A stretch of 64,000 nucleotides of DNA, taken from the NCBI RefSeq assembly GCF_964204645.1, contig NC_134025.1, positions 9,739,001 through 9,803,000 on the forward strand, in the 5' to 3' direction. Source of the stretch: Tubulanus polymorphus. Its lineage: Eukaryota > Nemertea > Palaeonemertea > Tubulaniformes > Tubulanidae. The first letter of the stretch is position 1. Each line of letters opens with the position of its first letter. Positions 23,153-33,832 of this stretch are shown here, piece after piece. Made by a program: the position numbers and the translations under genes. Below the pieces are notes generated by a model that was not told the DNA's origin, did not search any database, and saw only the letters and a program-made list of their open reading frames with translations.

Positions 23153-24154
23153 CTATCGGCAGCTGCATAACGACTTTATTTCTTTTCTGAATTTATGATT
23201 AAATATGTAATAAAACACACCATTCACTGCTGTATTAAAGGCTTGAGAAAATTCATTCGCAAGCAATAGCGGCCAGATAATGGAAAATGGAAAGTGAAGA
23301 CCCAATGCATTAAATAGCATGTCAGGGAGAACTGATACCATAAATATTGTGGATGCGATGAATACCATTCTCAGCGCTACCCCATCCTGTTTACCGTGGT
23401 TACTACTAGTTTCTGCGCTGGTCAGCTGTTTTCTTTTTTTAGTGTGAATATTTATTCTAATTATCATAATCAAATTTATCATTGGCACGAAAACGAATGC
23501 TGTATACGTAGAGAATGTGGCTTCAATCAAATGCGATACTGGAGATCGATTCCTAAGCCATTTGCTAGTACGCATATATTTTCCGTACGTGCATTCATTA
23601 AATGTATAAACCACTGTGCGGTCTTTTGAGTGATAGAGGCAAAATATAGACCATGCGATACAAATAAATGCAAATGCTAACTTGCACTGCATTAGTTTCC
23701 AATATCTCCTAGCTTTAAGTGGGAAGCAAATGTGAAATGCTCGATCGAATGTCACTAATATAGTTGTCCAGTTGCGAAGGTAATAGCCCCATTTTTGGAT
23801 CGAATTACCAGCGATTTCCATCTCGGGGGCACCCAACCCACCTGGTAAAAGCAATCCCAACTTTCCGTGTCGGATGAATTTAAGAACCCAAACAAAATGT
23901 ATATAAATCACAACTGCCACGCAGCCTATGATATCAACGATGGCTAAAAACAGTAAATTGTAATACGCGCTTGCGAAGTGATTTGATTTATGTAGTCGGT
24001 ACAGAGCGACGATGGTGAACGAGTTGGAGATTATGCCAAACCATCCGATCGGTCCTACAACAATTGTAACAAAGAGAATCCATAAGGTATCTCTACTGGT
24101 AGGGAAGCTGCAGGTTCCAAATGATATGTTGGATGTAGAGGTAACATTCATCAT
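23153..24154 (-). CDS. Tandem-array GPCR copy 1 (most divergent of the array)
   Basis: Intronless receptor of 333 residues, same length and start (Met-Met-Asn-Val) as its paralogues. TM1 has the SNSFTIV motif (Asn44) and TM2 an Asp74. TM3 carries FDRAFHICFPL, so the DRY box is DRA. TM7 has VNGVFYY in place of NPxxY. There is no cysteine at the top of TM3; the only extracellular cysteines are at about 15 (CSFP) and 188 (NECTYG). It differs from copies 2-5 mainly in TM4 to TM5 and in its C-terminus (CSCR rather than CCSH). Function inferred: peptide-type receptor, ligand unknown. Confidence 0.9.
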   Translation of the reverse strand: MMNVTSTSNISFGTCSFPTSRDTLWILFVTIVVGPIGWFGIISNSFTIVALYRLHKSNHFASAYYNLLFLAIVDIIGCVAVVIYIHFVWVLKFIRHGKLGLLLPGGLGAPEMEIAGNSIQKWGYYLRNWTTILVTFDRAFHICFPLKARRYWKLMQCKLAFAFICIAWSIFCLYHSKDRTVVYTFNECTYGKYMRTSKWLRNRSPVSHLIEATFSTYTAFVFVPMINLIMIIRINIHTKKRKQLTSAETSSNHGKQDGVALRMVFIASTIFMVSVLPDMLFNALGLHFPFSIIWPLLLANEFSQAFNTAVNGVFYYIFNHKFRKEIKSLCSCR

Positions 24155-25428
24155 TTCGGCTTGTGTGTTATAATCGGTTTCAAGAGTTTCACCGAGAAAA
24201 TTATAGCATTATAAAAAAAACATACGTTATGCTTGGATTTTATAGAAGTGCTGAGTCCCTATATTTAGAAAAAAAAACATTTCGAATGCATGCGAATTCC
24301 TTCCTGGTACGCTAGCAGAACTCAAGCAACGTTTTGTAGCAACATTAGTTCGATGTATACCTAGTGAATACGTTGATTACATTTAATACGCTACACAATA
24401 ATTAACCATACAGATTACGTATGTTCAATGAATCATTACGTTAGGTTAATAGATTGAAAACTCTTTAGGTGTATTTTACAACATTTTAAAGTATGATGAC
24501 CTTTCAAAGACAGAGAGACTGACTAAGCGATACGATATCTTGGCGATATCATTGGATAAAACGAACAAACCTTTAAAGTACTTCTTCTAAAGAACCCCCA
24601 CCCCACCACTCCGCAAAAATGGAAAGGCGCAAGTACAGTCGCGGCTGACATTATAACGCCTTCAATGTTCGTCTCTAGACATTTAGAACGACGATTGAAC
24701 AGGGTTTTTTTTCCATTTTCTATAAACAGCAGGCTTATTTGGATGATTTTGAAGAGACTGCACATTTCTGGATTGTTCCATTCTAGCCAAGGTCACTGTC
24801 CATTGCTGACAAGCAGTTAATCATATGTTTTTCCATTATTTCGTGATGCCCTATCCCTGCAAGTGATTGGTTCATATCAACCAAACATGGACGTCACCAG
24901 AGGGGTCGGGGGTTCGGACGAACCCCCTTTTTAAAGTTATACATTTTTGTGACGACGCCTCAACCAAAAATGTCCAGAAAACGCGGCTCGATGGATGCGG
25001 TGCGAAGTATGGCCTATAGTTCCGCTTGTACGTAATAATTCTGACCCCCTATAAAAACTCCTAGTAACGACGCCTCAGCCAATTTACTACTCAGTTTTAT
25101 TCGCACGTGGACCTTTAATCCTAGCTTGAGTTGTTGGACCAATTTCAAAAGCATGATCAAGCAACGGATTTCCTGAATTCTTTAGATTGTTGATTGTCAT
25201 TTGGAGTTTAGAAAAATATATATAAATGCATAAATGGCAGTAGTTATTTTATCTCATGTTTAAATATGGATGGTCTTTATTAAAACATGGTCGATTAGTT
25301 AGGGTTAGTGATGTTCGATATCCCATATGGCTGCAATGGATACACTGACGCATATCAAATATTAAAAAAACCAAATTGATAAACCAAAAAAGATGTACCT
25401 TAAAAAAGATGTGCCCATAGCTGACATA
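24155..25428. other. Array spacer 1 (upstream of copy 1)
   Basis: Non-coding spacer repeated at 26431-27688, 28691-29950 and, more diverged, 30953-32266. It should carry the promoter of copy 1 and the 3' flank of copy 2. The block near 24890-24930 (GGGGTCGGGGGTTCGGACGA) is G-rich and conserved in all four spacers. Open frames in the spacers have frame breaks between copies and are not genes. Confidence 0.75.
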
Positions 25429-26430
25429 CTAATGGCTGCAACACAGAGATTTTACTTCGTTTCTGAACTTTTTGTTGAATATGTAATAAAATACACCGTT
25501 TACCGCTGAATTGAATGCTTGAGAAAATTCGTTCATAAGCAGCACTGGCCAGACAATGGAAAATGGAAAGATAAGGGATAATATATTAAAAAGTATTTCG
25601 GGAAGGACTGATACCATGAATATAGCGGAGGCAATGAATACCATTCTGAGCCCTACTCCATTTTGTTTACCTGGTTGATTGCTACTTTCCGCGCTTGTTA
25701 GTTTCGTTCTATTTTCTGTATGGATATTGATTCGAATTATCATAATCAAATTTATCAGTGGCACGAACGCAAATGCTGAAAATGTTGAAACTGTAATTTC
25801 AATCATATACATAGTAGAAGATCGCCGGGAAAGCCATTTACTTGTACGCATATATTTACCATACGTGCATTCGTTAATTGTATAGACGATCGTTCGTTCC
25901 TTAGTGTAATAAAGAGTATAAACAGTCCACGTGATTAGAATTGACGCAAAAAACAACTTGCATTGAGTCAGTTTCCAATATCTCCTAGCTTTCAGTGGGA
26001 AGCAAATGTGAAATGCTCGATCGAATGTGACTAATATCGTTGTCCAGTTGCGGAGGTAAAAGCCCCATTTTTGAATCACGTTGCCAGCGATTTCCATCTC
26101 GGGGGAACCCAAATCACCCGGTAAATGCAATCCCAACTTTCCGTGTCGGATGAATTTAAGAACCCAAACGAAATGGATATAAATCACAACTGATACGCAG
26201 CCTATGATATCAACGATGGCAAGTAACAGTAAATTGTAATACGCGCTTGCGAAGTTATTTGATTTATGTAGTCGGTACAGCGCAACTATGGTGAACGAGT
26301 TGGAGATTATGCCAAACCATCCGATCGGTCCTACAACAATTGTAACAAAGAGAATCCATAAGGTATCTCTTCTGGTAGGGAAGCTGCAAGTCCCGAATGA
26401 CATGTTGGATGTAGTGGTAACATTCATCAT
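25429..26430 (-). CDS. Tandem-array GPCR copy 2
   Basis: 333-residue intronless class A GPCR. It encodes the same protein as copy 3 except at two sites (Ala instead of Thr in MEIAGN, and Arg instead of Ile in ARRYWK). Seven hydrophobic segments lie at roughly residues 24-52, 62-90, 122-146, 158-174, 212-234, 263-284 and 293-318. DRA sits at 137-139, a Cys pair for possible palmitoylation at 330-331, and two or three N-terminal NxS/T sites before residue 12. Its upstream DNA repeats that of copies 1, 3 and 4. Confidence 0.92.
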   Translation of the reverse strand: MMNVTTTSNMSFGTCSFPTRRDTLWILFVTIVVGPIGWFGIISNSFTIVALYRLHKSNNFASAYYNLLLLAIVDIIGCVSVVIYIHFVWVLKFIRHGKLGLHLPGDLGSPEMEIAGNVIQKWGFYLRNWTTILVTFDRAFHICFPLKARRYWKLTQCKLFFASILITWTVYTLYYTKERTIVYTINECTYGKYMRTSKWLSRRSSTMYMIEITVSTFSAFAFVPLINLIMIIRINIHTENRTKLTSAESSNQPGKQNGVGLRMVFIASAIFMVSVLPEILFNILSLIFPFSIVWPVLLMNEFSQAFNSAVNGVFYYIFNKKFRNEVKSLCCSH

Positions 26431-27688
26431 TTCGGCTTGTGCGTTATTACGAGTTTCACGGAGAAAATTATAGCATTAGAAAACATAGCTTATGCCTGGA
26501 TTTGGAAGTGCTGTGTCCCTATTGTTTCAGAAAAATAACACATTTAGAATGCATGCGAATTCCTTCCTGGCACGCTAGCAGAACTCAAGCAACGTTTTGT
26601 AGCAACATGAGTTTGAGATAGCGAATACGTTGATTACATTTAATACGCTACTACAAAATAATTAACCATACAGATTACGTATGTTCAATGAATCATTACG
26701 TTAGTTTATTAGATTCAAATCTCTATAGGTGTATTTTACAACATTTTAAAGTATGATGACCTTTCAAAGACAGAGAGACTGACTAAGCGATACGATATCT
26801 TGGCGATATCATTGGATGAAACGAACAAACCTTTAAAGTACTTCTTCTAAAGAGCCCCCACCCCACCACTCCGCAAAAATGGAAAGGCGCAAGTACAGTC
26901 GCGGCTGACATCATAACGCCTTCAATGTTCGTCTCTAGACATTAAGGACGAAGATTGAACAGGGTTTGTTTTTCCATTTTCTATAAACAGCAGGCTTATT
27001 TGGATGATTTTGAAGAGACTGCACATTTCTGGATTGTTCCATTCTAGCCAAGGTCACTGTCCATTGCTGACAAGCAGTTAATCATATGTTTTTCTATTAT
27101 TTCGTGATACCCTATCCCTGCAAGTGATTGGTTCATATCAACCAAACATGGACGTCACCAGAGGGGTCGGGGGTTCGGACGACCCCCTTTTTAAAGTTAT
27201 ACATTTTTGTGACGACGCCTCAACCAAAAATGTCCAGAAAACGCGGCTCGATGGATGCGGTGCGAAGTATGGCCTATAGTTCCGCTTGTACGTAATAATT
27301 CTGACCCCCTATAAAAACTCCTAGTAACGACGCCTCAGCCAATTTACTACTCAGTTTTATTCGCACGTGGACCTTTAATCCTAGCTTGAGTTGTTGGACC
27401 AATTTCAAAAACATGATCAAGCAACGGATTTCCTGAATTCTTTAGATTGTTGATTGTCATTTGGAGTTTAGAAAAATATATATAAATGCATAAATGGCAG
27501 TAGTTATTTTATCTCATGTTTAAATATGGATGGTCTTTATTAAAACATGGTCGATTAGTTAGGGTTAGTGATGTTCGATATCCCATATGGCTGCAATGGA
27601 TACACTGACGCATATCAAATATTAAAAAAACCAAATTGATAAACCAAAAAAGATGTACCTTAAAAAAGATGTGCCCATAGCTGACATA

Positions 27689-28690
27689 CTAATGGCTGCA
27701 ACACAGAGATTTTACTTCGTTTCTGAACTTTTTGTTGAATATGTAATAAAATACACCGTTTACCGCTGAATTGAATGCTTGAGAAAATTCGTTCATAAGC
27801 AGCACTGGCCAGACAATGGAAAATGGAAAGATAAGGGATAATATATTAAAAAGTATTTCGGGAAGGACTGATACCATGAATATAGCGGAGGCAATGAATA
27901 CCATTCTGAGCCCTACTCCATTTTGTTTACCTGGTTGATTGCTACTTTCCGCGCTTGTTAGTTTCGTTCTATTTTCTGTATGGATATTGATTCGAATTAT
28001 CATAATCAAATTTATCAGTGGCACGAAAGCAAATGCTGAAAATGTTGAAACTGTAATTTCAATCATATACATAGTAGAAGATCGCCGGGAAAGCCATTTA
28101 CTTGTACGCATATATTTACCATACGTGCATTCGTTAATTGTATAGACGATCGTTCGTTCCTTAGTGTAATAAAGAGTATAAACAGTCCACGTGATTAGAA
28201 TTGAGGCAAAAAACAACTTGCATTGAGTCAGTTTCCAATATATCCTAGCTTTCAGTGGGAAGCAAATGTGAAATGCTCGATCGAATGTGACTAATATCGT
28301 TGTCCAGTTGCGGAGGTAAAAGCCCCATTTTTGAATCACGTTGCCAGTGATTTCCATCTCGGGTGAACCCAAATCACCCGGTAAATGCAATCCCAACTTT
28401 CCGTGTCGGATGAATTTAAGAACCCAAACGAAATGGATATAAATCACAACTGATACGCAGCCTATGATATCAACGATGGCAAGTAACAGTAAATTGTAAT
28501 ACGCGCTTGCGAAGTTATTTGATTTATGTAGTCGGTACAGCGCAACTATGGTGAACGAGTTGGAGATTATGCCAAACCATCCGATCGGTCCTACAACAAT
28601 TGTAACAAAGAGAATCCATAAGGTATCTCTTCTGGTAGGGAAGCTGCAAGTCCCGAATGACATGTTGGATGTAGTGGTAACATTCATCAT
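27689..28690 (-). CDS. Tandem-array GPCR copy 3
   Basis: 333-residue intronless receptor, 331 of 333 residues identical to copy 2 and with nearly identical flanks 2260 bp away. The Arg to Ile change is in the basic second intracellular loop right after TM3 (ARIYWK), a place that contacts G proteins in this family. It might alter coupling; this is inference. All other features are as in copy 2. Confidence 0.92.
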   Translation of the reverse strand: MMNVTTTSNMSFGTCSFPTRRDTLWILFVTIVVGPIGWFGIISNSFTIVALYRLHKSNNFASAYYNLLLLAIVDIIGCVSVVIYIHFVWVLKFIRHGKLGLHLPGDLGSPEMEITGNVIQKWGFYLRNWTTILVTFDRAFHICFPLKARIYWKLTQCKLFFASILITWTVYTLYYTKERTIVYTINECTYGKYMRTSKWLSRRSSTMYMIEITVSTFSAFAFVPLINLIMIIRINIHTENRTKLTSAESSNQPGKQNGVGLRMVFIASAIFMVSVLPEILFNILSLIFPFSIVWPVLLMNEFSQAFNSAVNGVFYYIFNKKFRNEVKSLCCSH

Positions 28691-29950
28691 TTCGGCTTGT
28701 GCGTTATTACGAGTTTCACGGAGAAAATTATAGCATTAGAAAACATAGCTTATGCCTGGATTTGGAAGTGCTGTGTCCCTATTGTTTCAGAAAAATAAAA
28801 CATTTAGAATGCATGCGAATTCCTTCCTGGCACGCTAGCAGAACTCAAGCAACGTTTTGTAGCAACATGAGTTTGAGATAGCGAATACGTTGATTACATT
28901 TAATACGCTACTACAAAATAATTAACCATACAGATTACGTATGTTCAATGAATCATTACGTTAGTTTATTAGATTCAAATCTCTATAGGTGTATTTTACA
29001 ACATTTTAAAGTATGATGACCTTTCAAAGACAGAGACACTGATTAAGCGATACGATATCTTGGCGATATCATTGGATGAAACGAACAAACCTTTAAAGTA
29101 CTTCTTCTAAAGAACCCCCACCCCACCACTCCGCAAAAATGGAAAGGCGCAAGTACAGTCGCGGCTGACATCATAACGCCTTCAATGTTCGTCTCTAGAC
29201 ATTAAGGACGAAGATTGAACAGGGTTTGTTTTTCCATTTTCTATAAACAGCAGGCTTATTTGGATGATTTTGAAGAGACTGCACATTTCTGGATTGTTCC
29301 ATTCTAGCCAAGGTCACTGTCCATTGCTGACAAGCAGTTAATCATATGTTTTTCCATTATTTCGTGATGCCCTATCCCTGCAAGTGATTGGTTCATATCA
29401 ACCAAACATGGACGTCACCAGAGGGGTCGGGGGTTCGGACGACCCCCTTTTTAAAGTTATACATTTTTGTGACGACGCCTCAACCAAAAATGTCCAGAAA
29501 ACGCGGCTCGATGGATGCGGTGCGAAGTATGGCCTATAGTTCCGCTTGTACGTAATAATTCTGACCCCCCTATAAAAACTCCTAGTAACGACGCCTCGGC
29601 CAATTTACTACTCAGTTTTATTCGCACGTGGACCTTTAATCCTAGCTTGAGTTGTTGGACCAATTTCAAAAGCATGATCAAGCAACGGATTTCCTGAATT
29701 CTTTAGATTGTTGATTGTCATTTGGAGTTTAGAAAAATATATATAAATGCATAAATGGCAGTAGTTATTTTATCTCATGTTTAAATATGGATGGTCTTTA
29801 TTAAAACATGGTCGATTAGTTAGGGTTAGTGATGTTCGATATCCCATATGGCTGCAATGGATACACTGACGCATATCAAATATTAAAAAAACCAAATTGA
29901 TAAACCAAAAAAGATGTACCTTAGAAAAAGATGTGCCCATAGCTGACATA

Positions 29951-30952
29951 CTAATGGCTGCAACACAGAGATTTTACTTCGTTTCTGAACTTTTTGTTGA
30001 ATATGTAATAAAATACACCGTTTACCGCTGAATTGAATGCTTGAGAAAATTCGTTCATAAGCAGCACTGGCCAGACAATGGAAAATGGAAAGATAAGGGA
30101 TAATATATTAAAAAGTATTTCGGGAAGGACTGATACCATGAATATAGCGGAGGCAATGAATACCATTCTGAGCCCTACTCCATTTTGTTTACCTGGTTGA
30201 TTGCTACTTTCCGCGCTTGTTAGTTTCGTTCTATTTTCTGTATGGATATTGATTCGAATTATCATAATCAAATTTATCAGTGGCACGAAAGCAAATGCTG
30301 AAAATGTTGAAACTGTATTTTCAATCATATACATAGTAGAAGATCGCTGGGAAAGCCATTTACTTGTACGCATATATTTACCATACGTGCATTCGTTGAT
30401 TATATAGACGATCGTTCGTTCCTTAGTGTGATAAAGAGTATAAACAGTCCACGTGATTAGAATTGAGGCAAAAAACAACTTGCATTGAGTCAGTTTCCAA
30501 TATCTCCTAGCTTTTAGTGGGAAGCAAATGTGAAATGCTCGATCGAATGTGACTAATATCGTTGTCCAGTTGCGGAGGTAAAAGCCCCATTTTTGAATCA
30601 CGTTGCCAGTGATTTCCATCTCGGGGGCACCCACACCACCCGGTAAAAGCAATCCCAACTTTCCGTGTCGGATGAATTTAAGAACCCAAACGAAATGGAT
30701 ATAAATCACAACTGATACGCAGCCTATGATATCAACGATGGCAAGTAACAGTAAATTGTAATACGCGCTTGCGAAGTTATTTGATTTATGTAGTCGGTAC
30801 AGCGCAACTATGGTGAACGAGTTGGAGATTATGCCAAACCATCCGATCGGTCCTACAACAACTGTAACAATGATAATCCATAAGGTATCTCTTCTGGTAG
30901 GGAAGCTGCAAGTCCCGAATGACATGTTGGATGTAGTGGTAACATTCATCAT
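29951..30952 (-). CDS. Tandem-array GPCR copy 4 (mosaic)
   Basis: 333-residue intronless receptor. It matches copies 2 and 3 in the N-terminus and C-terminal half. In the loop before TM3 (LLLPGGVGAPEM) and in loop 2 to TM5 (YHTKERTIVYIINECT, MIENTVST) it matches copy 5. Private changes lie in TM1 (WIIIVTVVVG) and at WLSQRS. The frame is intact and no key residue beyond those missing in the whole array is lost. Confidence 0.92.
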   Translation of the reverse strand: MMNVTTTSNMSFGTCSFPTRRDTLWIIIVTVVVGPIGWFGIISNSFTIVALYRLHKSNNFASAYYNLLLLAIVDIIGCVSVVIYIHFVWVLKFIRHGKLGLLLPGGVGAPEMEITGNVIQKWGFYLRNWTTILVTFDRAFHICFPLKARRYWKLTQCKLFFASILITWTVYTLYHTKERTIVYIINECTYGKYMRTSKWLSQRSSTMYMIENTVSTFSAFAFVPLINLIMIIRINIHTENRTKLTSAESSNQPGKQNGVGLRMVFIASAIFMVSVLPEILFNILSLIFPFSIVWPVLLMNEFSQAFNSAVNGVFYYIFNKKFRNEVKSLCCSH

Positions 30953-32266
30953 TTCGGCTTGTGCGGTATTATGTGTTTCACGGAGAAAATTATAGCTTAG
31001 AAAACATAGCTTATGCCTGGATTTGGAAGTGCTGTGTCCCTATTGTTTCAGAAAAATAACACATTTAGAATGCATGCGAATTCCTTCCTGGCACGCTAGC
31101 AGAACTCAAGCAACGTTTTGTAGCAACATTTGTTTGGGGTAGCGAATACGTTGATTACATTTAACACGCTTCTACACAATAATTAACCATACAGATTACG
31201 TATGTTCAATGAATCATTATGGTAGGTTATTAGATTCGAAACTCTTAAGGTGTATTTTACAACATTTGAAAGTATGATGACCTATCAAATAGAGACTGAC
31301 TTAGTGATACGATTTCTTTGCGATATCATTGAATAAAACGAACAAACTGTATTTCTTCTTTGAAGAACCCTCCTCTCTCCGCAAAAATGGACAGGCGCTA
31401 GTAGTTACGGTTAACATTGTTAACACGTTATGTTCGTCTCTAGACATTTAGGACGAACATTGAACAGAGTATGTTTTTCCAACAACAGACTAATTTGTAT
31501 GATTTTGAAGTGACTGCACAATTCTGGATTGTTCTAAGCCAAGGTCACTGTCCATTGCTGACAAGTTTTTTTTTTCCATTATAACAGATGCCCTTTTCCT
31601 GCAAGCGATTGGTTCATATATCAACTAAACACGGGCGTCTCAAGAGGGGTCGGGGGTGCGGACGACCCCCGTTTTAAAAGTTCTGCATTTTGTTTTTTTT
31701 TACATGCCGGAAATCTAATAAGCATTTTGCCTTAAAATGTCCAGAAAATGCGGCTCGGTGGATGCGATGCAAAGTATAGCATATAGTTCCGCTTGTATGT
31801 AATAATTCTGACCCTTTAAAAACTCCTAGTGACGACGCCTCCTCAGCCAATTTACTTTTCTCAGTTTTGTTAGCACGTGCTCCTTTAATACAAGATTGAG
31901 TTATGTGACCAACTTATACAAGCGTGATCAAGCAACGGATTTCATAATTCCTATAGATTCTTGATAGTCATTTGTAATATAGAAATATATCTGTAAATGC
32001 ATTAATGACACAAGTTATTGTGAGATTTAGATACCTGGAATCAAATCTGTGTACCAAGCTGACTGAGGGAATGCAGGAAGCTTTTTGGCGCTAACCATTT
32101 AAAGATTGATAGCATTTTCCCATGTTTGAATATGGATGGACTTTATCAAAACCTGATCGATTAGTTAGGGGTGATATTCGACATCCCATATGGCTGCAAT
32201 GGATACACTGACGCATATCAAATTAACGATAAAAATACAAAATTGATAAACCAAAAAAGATGTACC
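30953..32266. other. Array spacer 4, diverged
   Basis: Homologous to the other three spacers but with many substitutions and indels, and an added stretch around 31985-32110. It marks the older boundary between copies 4 and 5. No gene is seen. Confidence 0.7.
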
Positions 32267-33346
32267 TTAAACAGATGTGCCCATAGCAACCATATACTGA
32301 TTACAGCACAGAGATTTTACTTCGTTTCTGAACTTTTTGTTGAATATGTAATAAAATACACCGTTTACCGCTGAATTGAATGCTTGAGAAAATTCGTTCA
32401 TAAGCAGCACTGGCCATATAATGGAAAATGGTAAGAGAAGGGATAATATATTAAAAAGTATTTCGGGAAGGACTGATACCATGAATATAGCGGAGGCGAT
32501 GAATATCATTCTGAGCCCTAATCCATTTTGTTTACCTGGTTGATTGCTACTTTCCGCGCTTGTTAGTTTCTTTCTATTTTCTGTATGGATATTGATTCGA
32601 ATTATCATAATCAAATTTATCAGTGGCACGAAAGCAAATGCTGAAAATGTTGAAACTGTATTTTCAATCATATACATAGTAGAAGATCGCCGGGAAAGCC
32701 ATTTACTTGTACGCATATATTTACCATACGTGCATTCGTTGATTATATAGACGATCGTTCGTTCCTTAGTGTGATAAAGAGTATAAACAGTCCACGTGAT
32801 TAGAATTGACGCAAAAAACAACTTGCATTGAGTCAGTTTCCAATATCTCCTAGCTTTCAGTGGGAAGCAAATGTGAAATGCTCGATCGAATGTGACTAAT
32901 ATCGTTGTCCAGTTGCGGAGGTAAAAGCCCCATTTTTGAATCACGTTGCCAGCGATTTCCATCTCGGGGGCACCCACACCACCCGGTAAAAGCAATCCCA
33001 AATTTCCGTGTCGGATGAATTTAAGAACCCAAACGAAATGGATATAAATCACAACTGATACGCAGCCTATGATATCGACGATGGCAAGTAACAGTAAATT
33101 GTAATACGCGCTTGCGAAGTTATTTGATTTATGTAGTCGGTACAGCGCAACTGTGGTGAACGAGTTGGAGATTATGCCAAACCATCCGATCGGTCCTACA
33201 ACAATTGTCACAAAGAGAATCCATAGGGCATCTCTACTGGTAGGGAAACTGCAGGTACTGAAAGATATGTTGGATGTAGTGGTAACATTCATCATTTCGG
33301 CTTGTGTGATTTTTGACAGTAGCGCGGAGAAAATTATATATAGCAT
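32267..33346 (-). CDS. Tandem-array GPCR copy 5, extended at both ends
   Basis: The open frame is 359 residues. By comparison with the paralogues the true start is probably the Met-Met-Asn-Val at 33295, leaving 342 residues. The 17 upstream residues (from 33346) are hydrophobic and arise because copy 5's 5' flank happens to be open. The C-terminus is longer than in the other copies: the shared KSLCC is followed by about 10 extra residues ending TSV, which resembles a class I PDZ-binding end (inference). Otherwise it has the array pattern: DRA, VNGVFYY, no TM3 cysteine. Confidence 0.88.
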   Translation of the reverse strand: MLYIIFSALLSKITQAEMMNVTTTSNISFSTCSFPTSRDALWILFVTIVVGPIGWFGIISNSFTTVALYRLHKSNNFASAYYNLLLLAIVDIIGCVSVVIYIHFVWVLKFIRHGNLGLLLPGGVGAPEMEIAGNVIQKWGFYLRNWTTILVTFDRAFHICFPLKARRYWKLTQCKLFFASILITWTVYTLYHTKERTIVYIINECTYGKYMRTSKWLSRRSSTMYMIENTVSTFSAFAFVPLINLIMIIRINIHTENRKKLTSAESSNQPGKQNGLGLRMIFIASAIFMVSVLPEILFNILSLLLPFSIIWPVLLMNEFSQAFNSAVNGVFYYIFNKKFRNEVKSLCCNQYMVAMGTSV

Positions 33347-33832
33347 TTGAAAATAGAGCTTATGCCTGGATTCTATAGATGTGTTGTGTCCCTATTATTT
33401 CGGAAAAAAATATATATCAAATGCATGCGAAAGGCACGCCAATAGAACTCATGCAACGTATTTTTAAACGTTAGGTGAAGTGAATAAGTTGCTTCTAACA
33501 TGCTATTGCACAAGCATTAAGGTTATTCTTAATTATCTAAGATTCCAAGCGTCACAGCCAGAGATGGAAGAATTTACATAAACTTCCAAAAGACAACATT
33601 GTATTCTATATTGAAGGTTGTAAATCTTTGATGTGTGGCTATATGCCGATGCCTTCTACTTCGAAAAACTATCAGCTACGCCGTTTTTTTTTTATAAAGA
33701 AATTTAGAAAAAATGTTGGCAAAAACTTATCCACAAAATTCTTGTTGAAGTTATAAATGGGTTTTTCGTCTTGTCATTGCGCTTGTACGATGCGCTTCTG
33801 TACTTAAACGTAAAAAGAAATCGCAAATGCCG

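Larger units (their letters stand above)
23153..33300 (-). repeat. Tandem segmental duplication, five receptor units of about 2.26 kb
   Basis: Gene starts are spaced 2276, 2260, 2262 and 2316 bp. Each unit holds one receptor plus about 1.25 kb of upstream DNA, with shared landmarks such as GGAAAGGCGCAAGTACAGTC and ACATGGACGTCACCAGAGGGG. Units 2 and 3 are almost identical along their whole length. The unit upstream of copy 4 (30953-32266) and copy 5's own upstream flank are clearly older and have small indels. All copies face the same way, as expected for unequal crossing-over. Confidence 0.92.

Noticed and set aside
29457-29681. 74-residue - strand frame in an array spacer
   Set aside because: It is open only in this spacer copy; the almost identical spacers have frame breaks, so it is not a conserved gene.
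32267-33346. N-terminal 17 residues of array copy 5 as a real signal sequence
   Set aside because: The four paralogues all start at the homologous Met-Met and their upstream DNA is not open, so the extension is probably untranslated.
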